Assembly (NCBI GenBank): GCA_947650155.1
Contig: CANSUS010000008.1
Location: forward strand, 16,710-80,709
Direction of reading: 5' to 3'
Origin: an uncultured Lachnospiraceae bacterium
Lineage (GTDB): Bacteria > Bacillota > Clostridia > Lachnospirales > Lachnospiraceae
Length of the DNA stretch: 64,000 bases
Within the stretch, counting starts at the first letter, position 1. Every line of letters begins with the position of its first letter. Positions 1 to 8,725 of this stretch are shown piece by piece. The position numbers and the translations under genes are program-made. Under the pieces are notes generated by a model. It saw nothing but the letters and a program-made list of their open reading frames with translations, made no database searches and was not told where the DNA came from.

Positions 1-470
1 AGGTCAAAATAAGAACACGCCATAGAAAGCGCCGTTCCCCACTGTCCTGCACCCGTTTCTGTCGTAACGCCCTTTAATCCCTGCTGTTTTGCATAATATG
101 CCTGTGCAATTGCAGAATTCAGCTTATGGCTGCCTGATGTATTATTTCCTTCAAATTTATAATAAATATGCGCCGGAGTCTGTAACTTTTCCTCCAGACA
201 ATATGCCCTTACCAACGGTGAGGGGCGGTACATTTTATAGAAATCCCGGATCTCCTGCGGAATATCAAAATACGGGGTCGTATCATCCAGTTCCTGCTTT
301 GCCAGTTCTCTGCAGAAAATGCCGGAAAGTTCTTCCTCCGTAACCGGCTGCAGCGTACCGGGATTTAAAATCGGCGCCGGTTTCTTTTTCATATCCGCCC
401 GCACATTGTACCACTGCCTTGGCATCTCCTGTTCTTCCAGGTAAATCTTATAAGGTATTTTTTTATCCAT
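1..470 (-). CDS. trpB2: TrpB2-type tryptophan synthase beta chain (partial, N-terminal part)
   Basis: The gene runs off the left edge; only the first 156 or so codons are present. The start is the ATG at 470, preceded by AGGAG. It is not in the supplied translations because the window cuts it; I translated it from the minus strand. The PLP-lysine region reads KFEGNNTSGSHKLNSA, followed by TTETGAGQWGTALS. The long N-terminal extension (MDKKIPYKIYLEEQEMPRQW...) and the KFEGxNxxGSHKxN variant are typical of the TrpB2 clade rather than the TrpB1 of trp operons, which reads [15 protein letters not shown] (also present here at 56156-57346). The known family reaction is indole plus serine to tryptophan. 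TrpB2 proteins usually act without a tight TrpA complex and may salvage indole or act on phosphoserine. It stands apart from the trp operon. Assignment to TrpB2 is confident; the physiological role is not shown. Confidence 0.9.
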   Translation of the reverse strand, partial: MDKKIPYKIYLEEQEMPRQWYNVRADMKKKPAPILNPGTLQPVTEEELSGIFCRELAKQELDDTTPYFDIPQEIRDFYKMYRPSPLVRAYCLEEKLQTPAHIYYKFEGNNTSGSHKLNSAIAQAYYAKQQGLKGVTTETGAGQWGTALSMACSYFD

Positions 471-599
471 ATCTGCTCCTATCTGCGTACAAACCGCCTG
501 TAAATTCATTGCTCTTTTTGATATGCTTCTGACACATGGTGATATTATACAATGATTTCTGGCGCTTAGCAATTTTAAATATAATATTATCGTTTCATT

Positions 600-1064
600 C
601 TACTTTTCTATTTGCACATAAGTATAGGTCTTATCTGCTTCCACTGTATACTTTTCACCGGACTCCTGCAAGTAGGGAATCACTTTATCTTCGATTACGT
701 TCTTATCCATTTTGAAAGAGCTGATAATATACAGACGGCCTCCTGCTTTCAATACCCTTTTACTTTCCGTAATTGCTTCGGAAATTACCGTATCAAGATG
801 TCCAATGGCATTGTACATTACCACCGTGTCAAAGGTCTGCTCTCCGTATTTCATATCTGTTACGTCCATTAATTCAAAAGTAAGATTTTTACACTCCTTG
901 ATTTCCTCTATTAAGCGAAAATCCACCAGATCGACACAGTAAACTTCTTGTGCAGTCTTTGATGCATAAACGGAAAACTCCGCCCGCCCACAGGCTGCCT
1001 CCAATACCTTTTTGCCTGCAATATCCTCTTTTATTTTCTCTAATACTTTACTTATTTGTGACAT
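600..1064 (-). CDS. Class I SAM-dependent methyltransferase
   Basis: A 154-residue protein with a small Rossmann methyltransferase fold. Motif I is VLEAACGRAEFS (about residues 20-31), with the acidic residue ending strand 2 at VYCVDLVD (about 41-48). A motif IV-like segment FDTVVMYNAIGHL is followed by RVLKAGGRLYII, the usual post-motif strand. The length suits a stand-alone methyltransferase without a substrate domain, so the substrate cannot be read from sequence. The ATG at 1064 has AAGGAG upstream. It begins 21 bases after the GH26 gene ends, so the two are probably cotranscribed. Function beyond SAM-dependent methyl transfer is unknown. Confidence 0.75.
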   Translation of the reverse strand: MSQISKVLEKIKEDIAGKKVLEAACGRAEFSVYASKTAQEVYCVDLVDFRLIEEIKECKNLTFELMDVTDMKYGEQTFDTVVMYNAIGHLDTVISEAITESKRVLKAGGRLYIISSFKMDKNVIEDKVIPYLQESGEKYTVEADKTYTYVQIEK

Positions 1065-1085
1065 TTCATATTTTCTCCTTTGTAT

Positions 1086-2036
1086 TTATATTGAATAGTC
1101 TGCCGGATAAGTCACTGCATACTCGCTGTCATATACATTCCGCAGTGCCTCATAACTGTTAAATTCCTCCGTCATGACAAAACCTTTGCTCCATACCATA
1201 AAATAACACCACGGAACGCAGCTTTTACACAGCATTTCCATATCCGGAAGTATCCCGATTTCCGCAAGAGCCACAGGCTTTTTCGCCTCTGTTATGGAAA
1301 TCAGTTCTTCATATTCTCTGAAGTAATCTGTCTTTGTTCCTTTGTCTTCATATAGATCACGGGATAAAATGTCCACCACATCATCTCCCGGATATCCCTC
1401 TTTTAACGGACAATTCCATACCCATAACAAATTATCCAAATGATAGGTATATACAAAATACTCATACTGCAGACGATATAATTTCGCCGCCACGGAAGGT
1501 CCCTTTCTGCCCCACCAGAACCAGTCGCCTTCCGATTCATGAAACGGTCTCCAAAGCACAGGAATATCTTCTTCATAAAAAGGCTTCAAGTATCCCGCCA
1601 TGATATCCAGATCATGATAAAAAGCCTGTCGTTCTTTTGTTCCTTCCATAAGTACCTTTTCAGGATCAAAGTCTGTTTTTACCGAATAAAAACTTTTATC
1701 CTCTCCTCCAAGAGGTGAGAACCAGTGCCATGTAAAAGTCACAATACCGCCGTTCCTGCCGAAATGAAGCGCATGTGCCAGCGTATCTTTGTTCTCGTCG
1801 ATTTCCTTTCTGCAATGCTCGTCTCCTGTCTCATAGCGGATATTGGGGGAGTAAGCAAGCAGTTCAAATCCCCGAAGCGCCGGCTCTTTACCCGTAATCT
1901 CTTTTATCTTTTCAATTTCCTCCATTGCCACTGTCTGCGTATGCTGCCCTGTCACGATCTTTTGTCCGCCAATCCCGCTTAAATACTGAAACAGCCTTCT
2001 TGCATTCGGCGTTGCCTGTGCATTTACCGGTTCCAT
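1086..2036 (-). CDS. GH26 family glycoside hydrolase (beta-mannanase-like), cytosolic
   Basis: A 316-residue single-domain protein. The opening (SGIGGQKIVTGQHTQT), the strand GGIVTFTWHW, the acid/base segment LWRPFHESEGDWFWWG (catalytic Glu near residue 167) and the nucleophile segment ALAEIG (Glu near 259) are the hallmarks of clan A family GH26, mostly beta-1,4-mannanases. There is no signal peptide and no carbohydrate-binding module. The enzyme should therefore act inside the cell on imported oligosaccharides, as with the cytosolic GH13 and GH43 enzymes in this window. The ATG at 2036 has a strong AAGGAGG site. Mannan specificity is inferred from the family; other beta-glycans are possible. 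Confidence 0.85.
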   Translation of the reverse strand: MEPVNAQATPNARRLFQYLSGIGGQKIVTGQHTQTVAMEEIEKIKEITGKEPALRGFELLAYSPNIRYETGDEHCRKEIDENKDTLAHALHFGRNGGIVTFTWHWFSPLGGEDKSFYSVKTDFDPEKVLMEGTKERQAFYHDLDIMAGYLKPFYEEDIPVLWRPFHESEGDWFWWGRKGPSVAAKLYRLQYEYFVYTYHLDNLLWVWNCPLKEGYPGDDVVDILSRDLYEDKGTKTDYFREYEELISITEAKKPVALAEIGILPDMEMLCKSCVPWCYFMVWSKGFVMTEEFNSYEALRNVYDSEYAVTYPADYSI

Positions 2037-2125
2037 ACTAATCCTCCTTCACATTCCTTTTATCGTGTCCCGTCTAAAATTCTATTATGTTTTTTCTTTT
2101 TTTGCAAGTATAACAGCTGCCTGTC

Positions 2126-2164
2126 AAAAAAATAACTGCATTGCCCCGAATGCAACACAGTTAC
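2126..2164 (-). terminator. Intrinsic terminator downstream of the CZB chemoreceptor gene
   Basis: Read on the minus strand, TGCATT pairs with AATGCA across a short GC-rich loop. The stem is extended by TAAC/GTTA beyond a bulge and followed by a run of seven T. It lies between the chemoreceptor stop (2218) and the GH26 start (2036), so it separates the two transcripts. Confidence 0.6.
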
Positions 2165-2217
2165 TTCTTTTTTATTCTGCTGTACTCTTGATCCTGTTCT
2201 CCTGCACATACATGCTG

Positions 2218-3669
2218 TCACGACGGCTTATCACTGGTATCGAAAATACGAATGTTCTCTTTTGATAAAGTTCCAATAATCTGAATCAGTTTCTGGAAAT
2301 CTACGCTAAGCTCTTTTGCAACGTTTTCTGCCTTTTCATAAATTTTCTGCAGTTCTTCCGTATGCCCGCCGCGAAGGGCCTGCACCATTTCCATACCATA
2401 AGAATGAAACTTTTTGTGTTTTTCGCCAAGCCCATCCCAAACCGCTGTGACCTTAGGATTTAAAGGCTTAAAGGAATAATAAAAATGACCGAGTCCGCAT
2501 TTTGTATAATCTGTCTGCAACGCCCTCAACTTTCCGGTCTGCGCTATCTCTTTTAAAGTATTCAGCCAGTTTTGATGCGCGCTGACAGCACTGTGCAGGC
2601 AGTTTAAAACTACCTGGTTATCCAGCATATAGAAAGCGTCTTTTGCCATATCTCCCATAATCTTTGCAGACTCATCCAGATGCTTCTCAATCGTTTTAGA
2701 AGGCGCCACAAGCTCTGCAATGGCGTGGCTGGAAAGAGAAAGGGAATCTGTGTTTTCCTGTAAGTTCTGACACTCCCCGCTTACATACTGCATCTGATTA
2801 TCCAGCTCGTTCATGGAACTGCTGATTTCTTCACTTACAGCTGCAAGAGAAGAAACCGAATCCGCAATATGATCTATGCCTTCGCGGTTGCTTCCGGTAA
2901 TTTTCCACACATTTTGAATATTTTCATTAATATTTTCCAATTTGGATACGGTTGTATCCACACTGTCAGAGCTTTTCTTAGAAGCGCTCTGAATATTGTC
3001 AATAAATCCTCCCATCCGATTCGTCAAAGACTTTGTCTCATCTGCAAGGCTTCGGATTTCATCCGCAACCACAGCAAAGCCCCGTCCGGCCTCTCCTGCA
3101 CGGGCCGCCTCGATAGATGCATTCAACGCTAACAGATTCGTCTGGGCAGAGATCGCATTGATTGCCTCAACCACATCATTCATATTTTTTATAATATCAA
3201 GCAGTCCATAAATATCCGTTTTCATTTCTGTTGCCGTGGAAATAGCGGAAGCCGACAGTCCCGTAATGGAAGTAAGTTCATTTTCACAATTATGTATGTC
3301 CTCCATGATCCTGCCGGATTCATCTGAAACCTCAATGATCGTAGAAGTCAGGTTTTCATGCGCCCTTGACACCTCGGATGCGATCTCTGCAGTCGCTTCC
3401 GCCGCCTCACTGATATGGCTTACTTCGGAAGCAATAGAAGTATTGATCTTTTCTACCGTCTCTATATTGGTTTCCAGCGTCAGATCCATTGCACTCATAT
3501 GAATCACTGCATCCATCGTTTTTGTTACAGCCTGTTCAAATTCCTTTCTTCCTTTCATCAGACGTTTATGGATGTCATTCAGTTCTCCGTTCATCGGTTC
3601 ATACGGCATAGCCACAAGCTGTGAAATGGATTTAATAGCAATATTGGAAGATTTACTGCCAAGTCTCAT
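2218..3669 (-). CDS. Soluble methyl-accepting chemotaxis protein with C-terminal CZB zinc-binding domain
   Basis: A cytosolic chemoreceptor of about 483 residues with no transmembrane segment. Heptad-rich signalling helices occupy roughly residues 50-330, with the conserved hairpin tip [21 protein letters not shown] that contacts CheA and CheW. The last 120 residues carry a chemoreceptor zinc-binding (CZB) pattern: HQNWL, then KCGLGHFYY, then HKKFHSYG, supplying the His/Cys/His/His ligand set. CZB receptors sense zinc or oxidants such as hypochlorite through the Cys. I chose ATG 3669 because AAAGGA lies 8 bases upstream; a TTG at 3693 is in frame but has no such site. It has its own promoter (3758-3785). 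The ligand is inferred from the family. Confidence 0.88.
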   Translation of the reverse strand: MRLGSKSSNIAIKSISQLVAMPYEPMNGELNDIHKRLMKGRKEFEQAVTKTMDAVIHMSAMDLTLETNIETVEKINTSIASEVSHISEAAEATAEIASEVSRAHENLTSTIIEVSDESGRIMEDIHNCENELTSITGLSASAISTATEMKTDIYGLLDIIKNMNDVVEAINAISAQTNLLALNASIEAARAGEAGRGFAVVADEIRSLADETKSLTNRMGGFIDNIQSASKKSSDSVDTTVSKLENINENIQNVWKITGSNREGIDHIADSVSSLAAVSEEISSSMNELDNQMQYVSGECQNLQENTDSLSLSSHAIAELVAPSKTIEKHLDESAKIMGDMAKDAFYMLDNQVVLNCLHSAVSAHQNWLNTLKEIAQTGKLRALQTDYTKCGLGHFYYSFKPLNPKVTAVWDGLGEKHKKFHSYGMEMVQALRGGHTEELQKIYEKAENVAKELSVDFQKLIQIIGTLSKENIRIFDTSDKPS

Positions 3670-3757
3670 GATCATTTTCCTTTCTCTATGCAATTATACA
3701 AACTTTTTCCTGATTTATTGTCTGAAACAAGAAAATAAACCAGGAATTATTCATATA

Positions 3758-3785
3758 ATTTTAACACTTTTCTGAATTTTGTCAA
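3758..3785 (-). promoter_or_regulatory. SigA-type promoter of the CZB chemoreceptor
   Basis: On the minus strand, TTGACA (3780-3785) and TAAAAT (3758-3763) are separated by 16 bases. The predicted start point is about 80 bases before the ATG at 3669. Confidence 0.7.
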
Positions 3786-3790
3786 TATTA

Positions 3791-5161
3791 TCAAGCCTGA
3801 ACTTCCGTAGGTTCGTCCCTTGCCTGATCCACATCTGCATCCGTTCCATCCTTCTGCTTAATAAATCCCTTTGTCTTCCACTTCCCTGACTGCCATCGCA
3901 AAAACATAAACACAGCACGCACACATTCGTCACCGGCAAGCCCTATATAAGCTCCGACTGCCAAAAGGTGAAAATGAATTCCGAAAAGCCATGTACCGCC
4001 CACCATACACAGATACATAAATACAACTGCAATCACTGTAGTAAAGAAAGCGTCTCCACTTGTCTTTAAAGCCTGCCCAAATACAAGATTTGTCACACGC
4101 CCCACTTCAAGAACAATATCAATTGTTAAAAGCGTTCCTACTAATGCCGTCATTTCTGCATTATCTGTAAATATCCGAATCAGATAATTCGCACTAAGTG
4201 CAAAAATGGCTGCCAGTCCTGCTGCCACACATATGCCGATGCCAGCCGCTTTTTTTGTCCCTTTATCGCAGGCTTCATAATCCCCCTCTCCGATTCTCCA
4301 GCCCGTCATAATAGCATTTGTCTGTGCCAGCGCCGCGCCTGCACAATAAGAAAAATTAGAGATCTGAGCCGCATATGCCCTTGCCGTTACATTGAGTCCC
4401 TCCTCATCCATTTGATTTAAGAACCGGATAGTAAGCGTCATAGCCACATTATAAAATGCCGTTTCCATAGCAGATGGCAGTCCCACCTTTATAATCTGTG
4501 AAAATATCTCTTTATTTTTTAACCGTTCCGGATCTTCCTTTGCCCGAATCAAAATTCTTCCTGCCACAATTACAATTGCCAGATTTATCATTCTTGATAT
4601 AACCGTCGCGGCTGCAACACCTGCCACACCACTGTGAAATACAAACAGGAACAGTGCATTCAGGCACAAATTTACTGCGTTTCCAATCAATGTAGCAATC
4701 AGAGGCTGTCTGGTATGCCCAAATGCCCTTAAATAGCTTGAAAATATGGGAATCAGCGCATTTAAGAAGCAGCATCCTCCAACAATGCGCAGATACGTCT
4801 TTGCATACTCCATAAGAAGCGGCGCCACGCCTACGCTCTCCAGAATATTTTCTGAAAAGACAAACAAAAATACAGAAAGCAAAATCCCCAGCGCAAAGTT
4901 AAATACTGCCCCCAGCTGTCTTGCCTGATATGCCACCCCTACTCTTTTTGCCCCGATATACTGCGTCATTACAGCAATCATGCCCGATGACACAACGTTG
5001 AACATAATAATGAAAACACTGATATAAGTATTAGCCGTACCTACCGCCCCAACTGCGTGATCCCCCACATTGGAAAGCATGATGGTATCTACCATTCCTG
5101 CCAGCATATAGCACAAAGTTTCCAATGCGATCGGAATGTATAATTTCGTAAATGATTTCAT
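3791..5161 (-). CDS. MATE family efflux transporter
   Basis: A 456-residue integral membrane protein with about twelve hydrophobic segments. MATE-type signatures include LCYMLAGMVDTIMLSNVGDHAVGAVG at the N-terminus, GMIAVMTQYIGAKR, and the mirrored second-half segment GLPSAMETAFYNVAMT. MATE proteins export cationic drugs or metabolites in exchange for Na+ or H+. The C-terminus has an extra hydrophilic tail (about 35 residues) rich in Lys, Asp and Glu. It starts 52 bases after the GH13 gene stops, in the same direction, so read-through is possible. Substrate unknown. It is only distantly similar to the second MATE at 17675-19006. Confidence 0.88.
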   Translation of the reverse strand: MKSFTKLYIPIALETLCYMLAGMVDTIMLSNVGDHAVGAVGTANTYISVFIIMFNVVSSGMIAVMTQYIGAKRVGVAYQARQLGAVFNFALGILLSVFLFVFSENILESVGVAPLLMEYAKTYLRIVGGCCFLNALIPIFSSYLRAFGHTRQPLIATLIGNAVNLCLNALFLFVFHSGVAGVAAATVISRMINLAIVIVAGRILIRAKEDPERLKNKEIFSQIIKVGLPSAMETAFYNVAMTLTIRFLNQMDEEGLNVTARAYAAQISNFSYCAGAALAQTNAIMTGWRIGEGDYEACDKGTKKAAGIGICVAAGLAAIFALSANYLIRIFTDNAEMTALVGTLLTIDIVLEVGRVTNLVFGQALKTSGDAFFTTVIAVVFMYLCMVGGTWLFGIHFHLLAVGAYIGLAGDECVRAVFMFLRWQSGKWKTKGFIKQKDGTDADVDQARDEPTEVQA

Positions 5162-5213
5162 AATACCGCATCTCCCGTTTTTCTGACTGTTCTACCCGCT
5201 TTGCACCAGCTGC

Positions 5214-6932
5214 TTACTCCACAAGCGCCACGATCTCATAATCTTCCAGACTTCCCGAAAATTCCCTGCCATCCACAAGATTTTTTCCGCCATTAAAACC
5301 GGGCAGTTTCACAGTTCCTTTTCTCGTATGAAAAATGACTGTCATACTTTGTCCGTCCAGTTCTTTTTTTATAAAAATAATTCCGGTACTGTCCTCTGTG
5401 TACTGTTCTATAACTGCTCCCTTTGTTAAAACCGGATACTCATGCCGTATTTTTATAAGCGTCTGATAAAATTGAAAAACTTCCCTGTTTTGTCTGGTTT
5501 CATCCCAGAGCATACCACGTCTGCAGTCCGGGTCCGGTCCGCCCTCCATCCCCACTTCATCACCATAATAAATCATTGGCATACCGGGAAGCAATAACTG
5601 CAATGCTGCCGCCAGCATCTGTTTTTTTATGCTGTTTTGTGCACTGTGTAAAAATCTTGCCGTATCATGTGTATCTATAAAATTCCAAAGATATCCTTCT
5701 AAACGTTTATTCAGGCTGCCTTTTATAAAATGAAGCTTCCCTGCAAAATCAGAAGCGCCTATTTCTTCCGATGCAGCCAAATCCAGCACCGCACGGTAAA
5801 ACGGATAATTCATGACGCTGTCCCACTCGTCGCCTTCCAGAAAATCACCGGCAAAATGCCAAATTTCCCCAATAAGTAATATCTCCTTCTTTACTGCTTT
5901 CATCTCTTTGCGAAACCGCTTCCAAAAAGCATGCTCCACTTCATCTGCCACATCCAGGCGCCAGCCGTCGATATCGCACTCCTTGATCCAATAGGATGCC
6001 ACATCTATCACAAAGTCTGCCGTCTCTTTATTTCCCAGATTTAATTTCGGCATAGATCCGGCATAACTAAAAGTCTTATAATTTGGCTTTTTTCCCCATT
6101 CCATCACAAGCGGAAAGTCTTCAATATAGTACCAGTTTAAATAAGCTGACTGTTCTTTCTTTTCCCTGATATCCCGAAAGGCAAAAAAGTTCACAGACGT
6201 ATGATTGAATACACCGTCCAGGATCACATACATCCCCATTTCATGCGCCCTGTTTACCAGTTCTTTTAGATCTTCCTTACTCCCAAAGGAAGGATCGATT
6301 TTATAATAATCATCTATATTATACTTATGACTGGAATCAGAACAAAAAATCGGCGTCATATAAATAATATCCACGCCCAGATTTTTTAAATAGTCCAAAT
6401 GATTGATAATGCCCCTTAAAGATCCTTTCAGTTCTGCTTCATGTCCAATAGGCGCCTGATACCAGACCTTATTTGCAATGTTCTGATCCGTAGCAAAACG
6501 GGAAGGAAAGATCTGGTATACTACCTTATTTTCTGCCCAGGCAGGCAGTTCAAACAGCTCTTTCTCCCTTAAGTTCTGCGGGCAGTCAAACATTCTTTCA
6601 ATGTCCGTAATACACACATCATAAAAATCATGATTTCCATAATAAGTCACTTTCCCTGATGTGTCTTCTATTTCAAAGAAATATCTGAGACAGACCACAT
6701 CAATCTCTATACTTGCTTCGTAATAGTCGGTATACTTGTCTGAATAAGCAATTTTCATTGCATATTCCTGTCTTGTATCCATGACTTGAACCGGCAGATA
6801 TTTATCCTGTATGTGAAGAGTCACTCTTACTGTATCTTCTTTTTTGACCTCCAGCCTGATGAGAAAAAGTCCCTTTTTCAATGCATAACAGTACCTCTTA
6901 TCTGCAAAATGTCTGATTGACGCATATTCCAT
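5214..6932 (-). CDS. GH13 alpha-glycosidase (neopullulanase / cyclomaltodextrinase type)
   Basis: A 572-residue cytosolic enzyme that probably hydrolyses imported maltodextrins or cyclodextrins. An N-terminal beta domain (about 1-120, CBM34-like, containing RYFFEIED and YYGNHDF) precedes a GH13 barrel. The four GH13 regions are all present: DGVFNH (239-244), GWRLDVAD with nucleophile Asp327, LIGEIW with acid/base Glu356, and NFIDTHDTARF (His422, Asp423). There is no signal peptide. I chose ATG 6932 because AGAGGG lies just upstream; the longer frame to 6995 runs into the -10 element (6987-6992). It is divergent from an AraC-type regulator (7073), its likely controller. The exact specificity within the GH13_20-like group is inferred. 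Confidence 0.88.
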   Translation of the reverse strand: MEYASIRHFADKRYCYALKKGLFLIRLEVKKEDTVRVTLHIQDKYLPVQVMDTRQEYAMKIAYSDKYTDYYEASIEIDVVCLRYFFEIEDTSGKVTYYGNHDFYDVCITDIERMFDCPQNLREKELFELPAWAENKVVYQIFPSRFATDQNIANKVWYQAPIGHEAELKGSLRGIINHLDYLKNLGVDIIYMTPIFCSDSSHKYNIDDYYKIDPSFGSKEDLKELVNRAHEMGMYVILDGVFNHTSVNFFAFRDIREKKEQSAYLNWYYIEDFPLVMEWGKKPNYKTFSYAGSMPKLNLGNKETADFVIDVASYWIKECDIDGWRLDVADEVEHAFWKRFRKEMKAVKKEILLIGEIWHFAGDFLEGDEWDSVMNYPFYRAVLDLAASEEIGASDFAGKLHFIKGSLNKRLEGYLWNFIDTHDTARFLHSAQNSIKKQMLAAALQLLLPGMPMIYYGDEVGMEGGPDPDCRRGMLWDETRQNREVFQFYQTLIKIRHEYPVLTKGAVIEQYTEDSTGIIFIKKELDGQSMTVIFHTRKGTVKLPGFNGGKNLVDGREFSGSLEDYEIVALVE

Positions 6933-6986
6933 ATTTGCCCTCTTTTCTTCACACGTATCTCTCTTTCTTCTTACTTGCATTGTACT

Positions 6987-6992
6987 ATTATA
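6987..6992 (-). promoter_or_regulatory. Probable -10 element of the GH13 gene
   Basis: A perfect TATAAT on the minus strand, 55 bases upstream of the chosen ATG. No good -35 sits at normal distance (only a TTATAT-like hexamer 18 bases upstream), which would fit a promoter that needs an activator such as the divergent AraC protein. Confidence 0.5.
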
Positions 6993-7034
6993 CACGTTAT
7001 AATTCTTGTAATATAACCTTATATTTTTAACACA

Positions 7035-7052
7035 ATCCTATTTATATAGGAT
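7035..7052. promoter_or_regulatory. Palindrome in the GH13 / araC divergent intergenic region
   Basis: ATCCTAT-TTAT-ATAGGAT is a perfect 7-4-7 inverted repeat located 20 bases before the AraC-type start codon. It could be an operator for either divergent gene. AraC proteins usually bind direct rather than inverted repeats, so another regulator, or a leader hairpin, is also possible. Confidence 0.4.
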
Positions 7053-7072
7053 CAAATATCAGGAGGAGTCTC

Positions 7073-7960
7073 ATGGATCATACGCCCTTGCACGAAACTA
7101 AAATACACGGAACCACCCATTTTCCATACAGTGTCTATCGAGGTAATATCCCCGAATGGATTCCTTCCTTTCCTTTGCACTGGCATGATGATTTTGAACT
7201 GATCTATTGTGCTTCAGGACAGATCCAGGTCACCCTGTGGGGACAGGCATATCAGCTTTGTGCCGGGGATATCATTGTAATTCTTCCCCATGCCGTACAT
7301 TCCATCGAGCAAAGCGGTCCTGCAGGCGGAGAATATTTTAATATTATGTTCCATCCTTCTCTTTTTAAAGGTTCTTTTGAAGATCTGTGTTATGACAAAT
7401 ATGTTCTTCCGTTTTTAAACGGAGAAAGAACCCTGGACTGCTTCTATCCTTCAGGTTCCTCATTTAACCAGGCTGTCTCCCCATGTATCCTGTCAATGCT
7501 GGCACACCGCAAGGACAGTTATTCCACCCATGAATTGATCATCAAATCCAATCTTTTCCTTCTGCTCCATTACATCAACCAGTACAGCGCTGCTGCGGGC
7601 AGTGATAGCAGTTCTTTACAGCTGTCCTACAGCCGGCTTAAAAATGCACTTTACTATGTTCAGAAATTTTATGATCATGAAATTTCTATCAGAAAAGCGG
7701 CGGAACAATGCGGTTTTTCTGAAAGCCACTTTATGAAACTGTTTAAAGAATTTACCGGAATGAGTTTTAATTCCTATCTTGTGAATTATCGTCTGGATCT
7801 TGCCGCAAAGCAATTGTCGGAAACGGATTTTAAAGTAATTGATATTGCAGAAAACTGTGGTTTCCATAATCAATCTTATTTTACAAGAGCATTTCAGAAA
7901 AAATACAAAATGACGCCGCTCTCCTACAGGAAAGCGGCGCATTTGAAAACGCATTCATAA
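7073..7960 (+). CDS. AraC family transcriptional regulator with N-terminal cupin
   Basis: A 295-residue regulator. The N-terminal cupin sensor contains FPLHWHDDFELIYC and GDIIVILPHAVHSI. The C-terminal 100 residues hold two helix-turn-helix motifs: IRKAAEQCGFSESHFMKLFK and VIDIAENCGFHNQSYFTRAFQK, ending in the AraC signature TPLSYRK. An AGGAGG site precedes the ATG at 7073. The gene is divergent from the GH13 alpha-glycosidase, and AraC regulators of this layout usually respond to sugars and activate a neighbouring catabolic gene. That role is inferred from position. Confidence 0.88.
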   Translation: MDHTPLHETKIHGTTHFPYSVYRGNIPEWIPSFPLHWHDDFELIYCASGQIQVTLWGQAYQLCAGDIIVILPHAVHSIEQSGPAGGEYFNIMFHPSLFKGSFEDLCYDKYVLPFLNGERTLDCFYPSGSSFNQAVSPCILSMLAHRKDSYSTHELIIKSNLFLLLHYINQYSAAAGSDSSSLQLSYSRLKNALYYVQKFYDHEISIRKAAEQCGFSESHFMKLFKEFTGMSFNSYLVNYRLDLAAKQLSETDFKVIDIAENCGFHNQSYFTRAFQKKYKMTPLSYRKAAHLKTHS

Positions 7961-7969
7961 GATCTGCCG

Positions 7970-8698
7970 TTACTCTTCTTCACAATAATATTGAAAATAC
8001 TTTTCCCGTAAAGGCTGGTAAGAACCACGGGGCGGATAGATTTTTTTGCCGTTATCCATCTCCACTTCCTGACGGCTTAAACTTTCTATATGGCTAAGGT
8101 TAACGATATAGGCAACGCCCACCCTTACAAATTCCTGATAACAGGAAAGCATTCCAAAAAGCTCTGTCATTGTAATACGCAGTATATAATATCTGCCGTC
8201 CGACAGATACAGGCACTGTACCTTTCCCTGTGCCTCACAGTATAGAATATCGTTTAATTCCACGCGCTGGAGCCTGCCTTCGATACGCAGCAGAATATAT
8301 TTTTTACGTTCCAGCTCCACTTTTTCAAGTACGGTTTCCAAAATGGAAAAAAACTCTCTTTCTGATACCGGTTTTACCAGATATTGTACCGCATTTACCC
8401 GAAACGCCTCAAGTGCATGCTCTTTGGAAGCCGTAAGAAAAATAATTCTACTATGATTCCCCATCTCACGCAATTCTCTTACTACTTCAATCCCCGGTTT
8501 TTCCGGCATATAAATATCCATCAAAATGAGATCCGGCACATAATCCTCTTTCTTAACCCGATGCAGCAATGTATCCGCTGATTCATATCCTTCTACTGTA
8601 AATTCCACTTCAGGACGGGTATTTTGAAATTTAAGCAGCATTTGCCTCGTTTTCACCAGTTCATTTTTTTCATCATCGCAGAGCGCTATTAAATACAT
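7970..8698 (-). CDS. LytTR family response regulator (AgrA-like)
   Basis: About 242 residues. The receiver domain starts MYLIALCDDEK, with the phospho-acceptor Asp61 in LILMDIYMP and the conserved Lys in LVKPVSE. A LytTR DNA-binding domain fills the C-terminal 100 residues (YILLRIEGRLQRVELNDILYCEAQ... FVRVGVAYIVNLSHIESL). ATG 8698 is chosen because it opens exactly at the receiver beta-1 strand and AAAGGTG is upstream. It follows the histidine kinase by 27 bases and is therefore its cognate regulator. It ends 9 bases from the convergent AraC gene. The target genes are not visible. Confidence 0.9.
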   Translation of the reverse strand: MYLIALCDDEKNELVKTRQMLLKFQNTRPEVEFTVEGYESADTLLHRVKKEDYVPDLILMDIYMPEKPGIEVVRELREMGNHSRIIFLTASKEHALEAFRVNAVQYLVKPVSEREFFSILETVLEKVELERKKYILLRIEGRLQRVELNDILYCEAQGKVQCLYLSDGRYYILRITMTELFGMLSCYQEFVRVGVAYIVNLSHIESLSRQEVEMDNGKKIYPPRGSYQPLREKYFQYYCEEE

Positions 8699-8725
8699 AG
8701 GATGTACACCTTTCATTTTCTGTAG

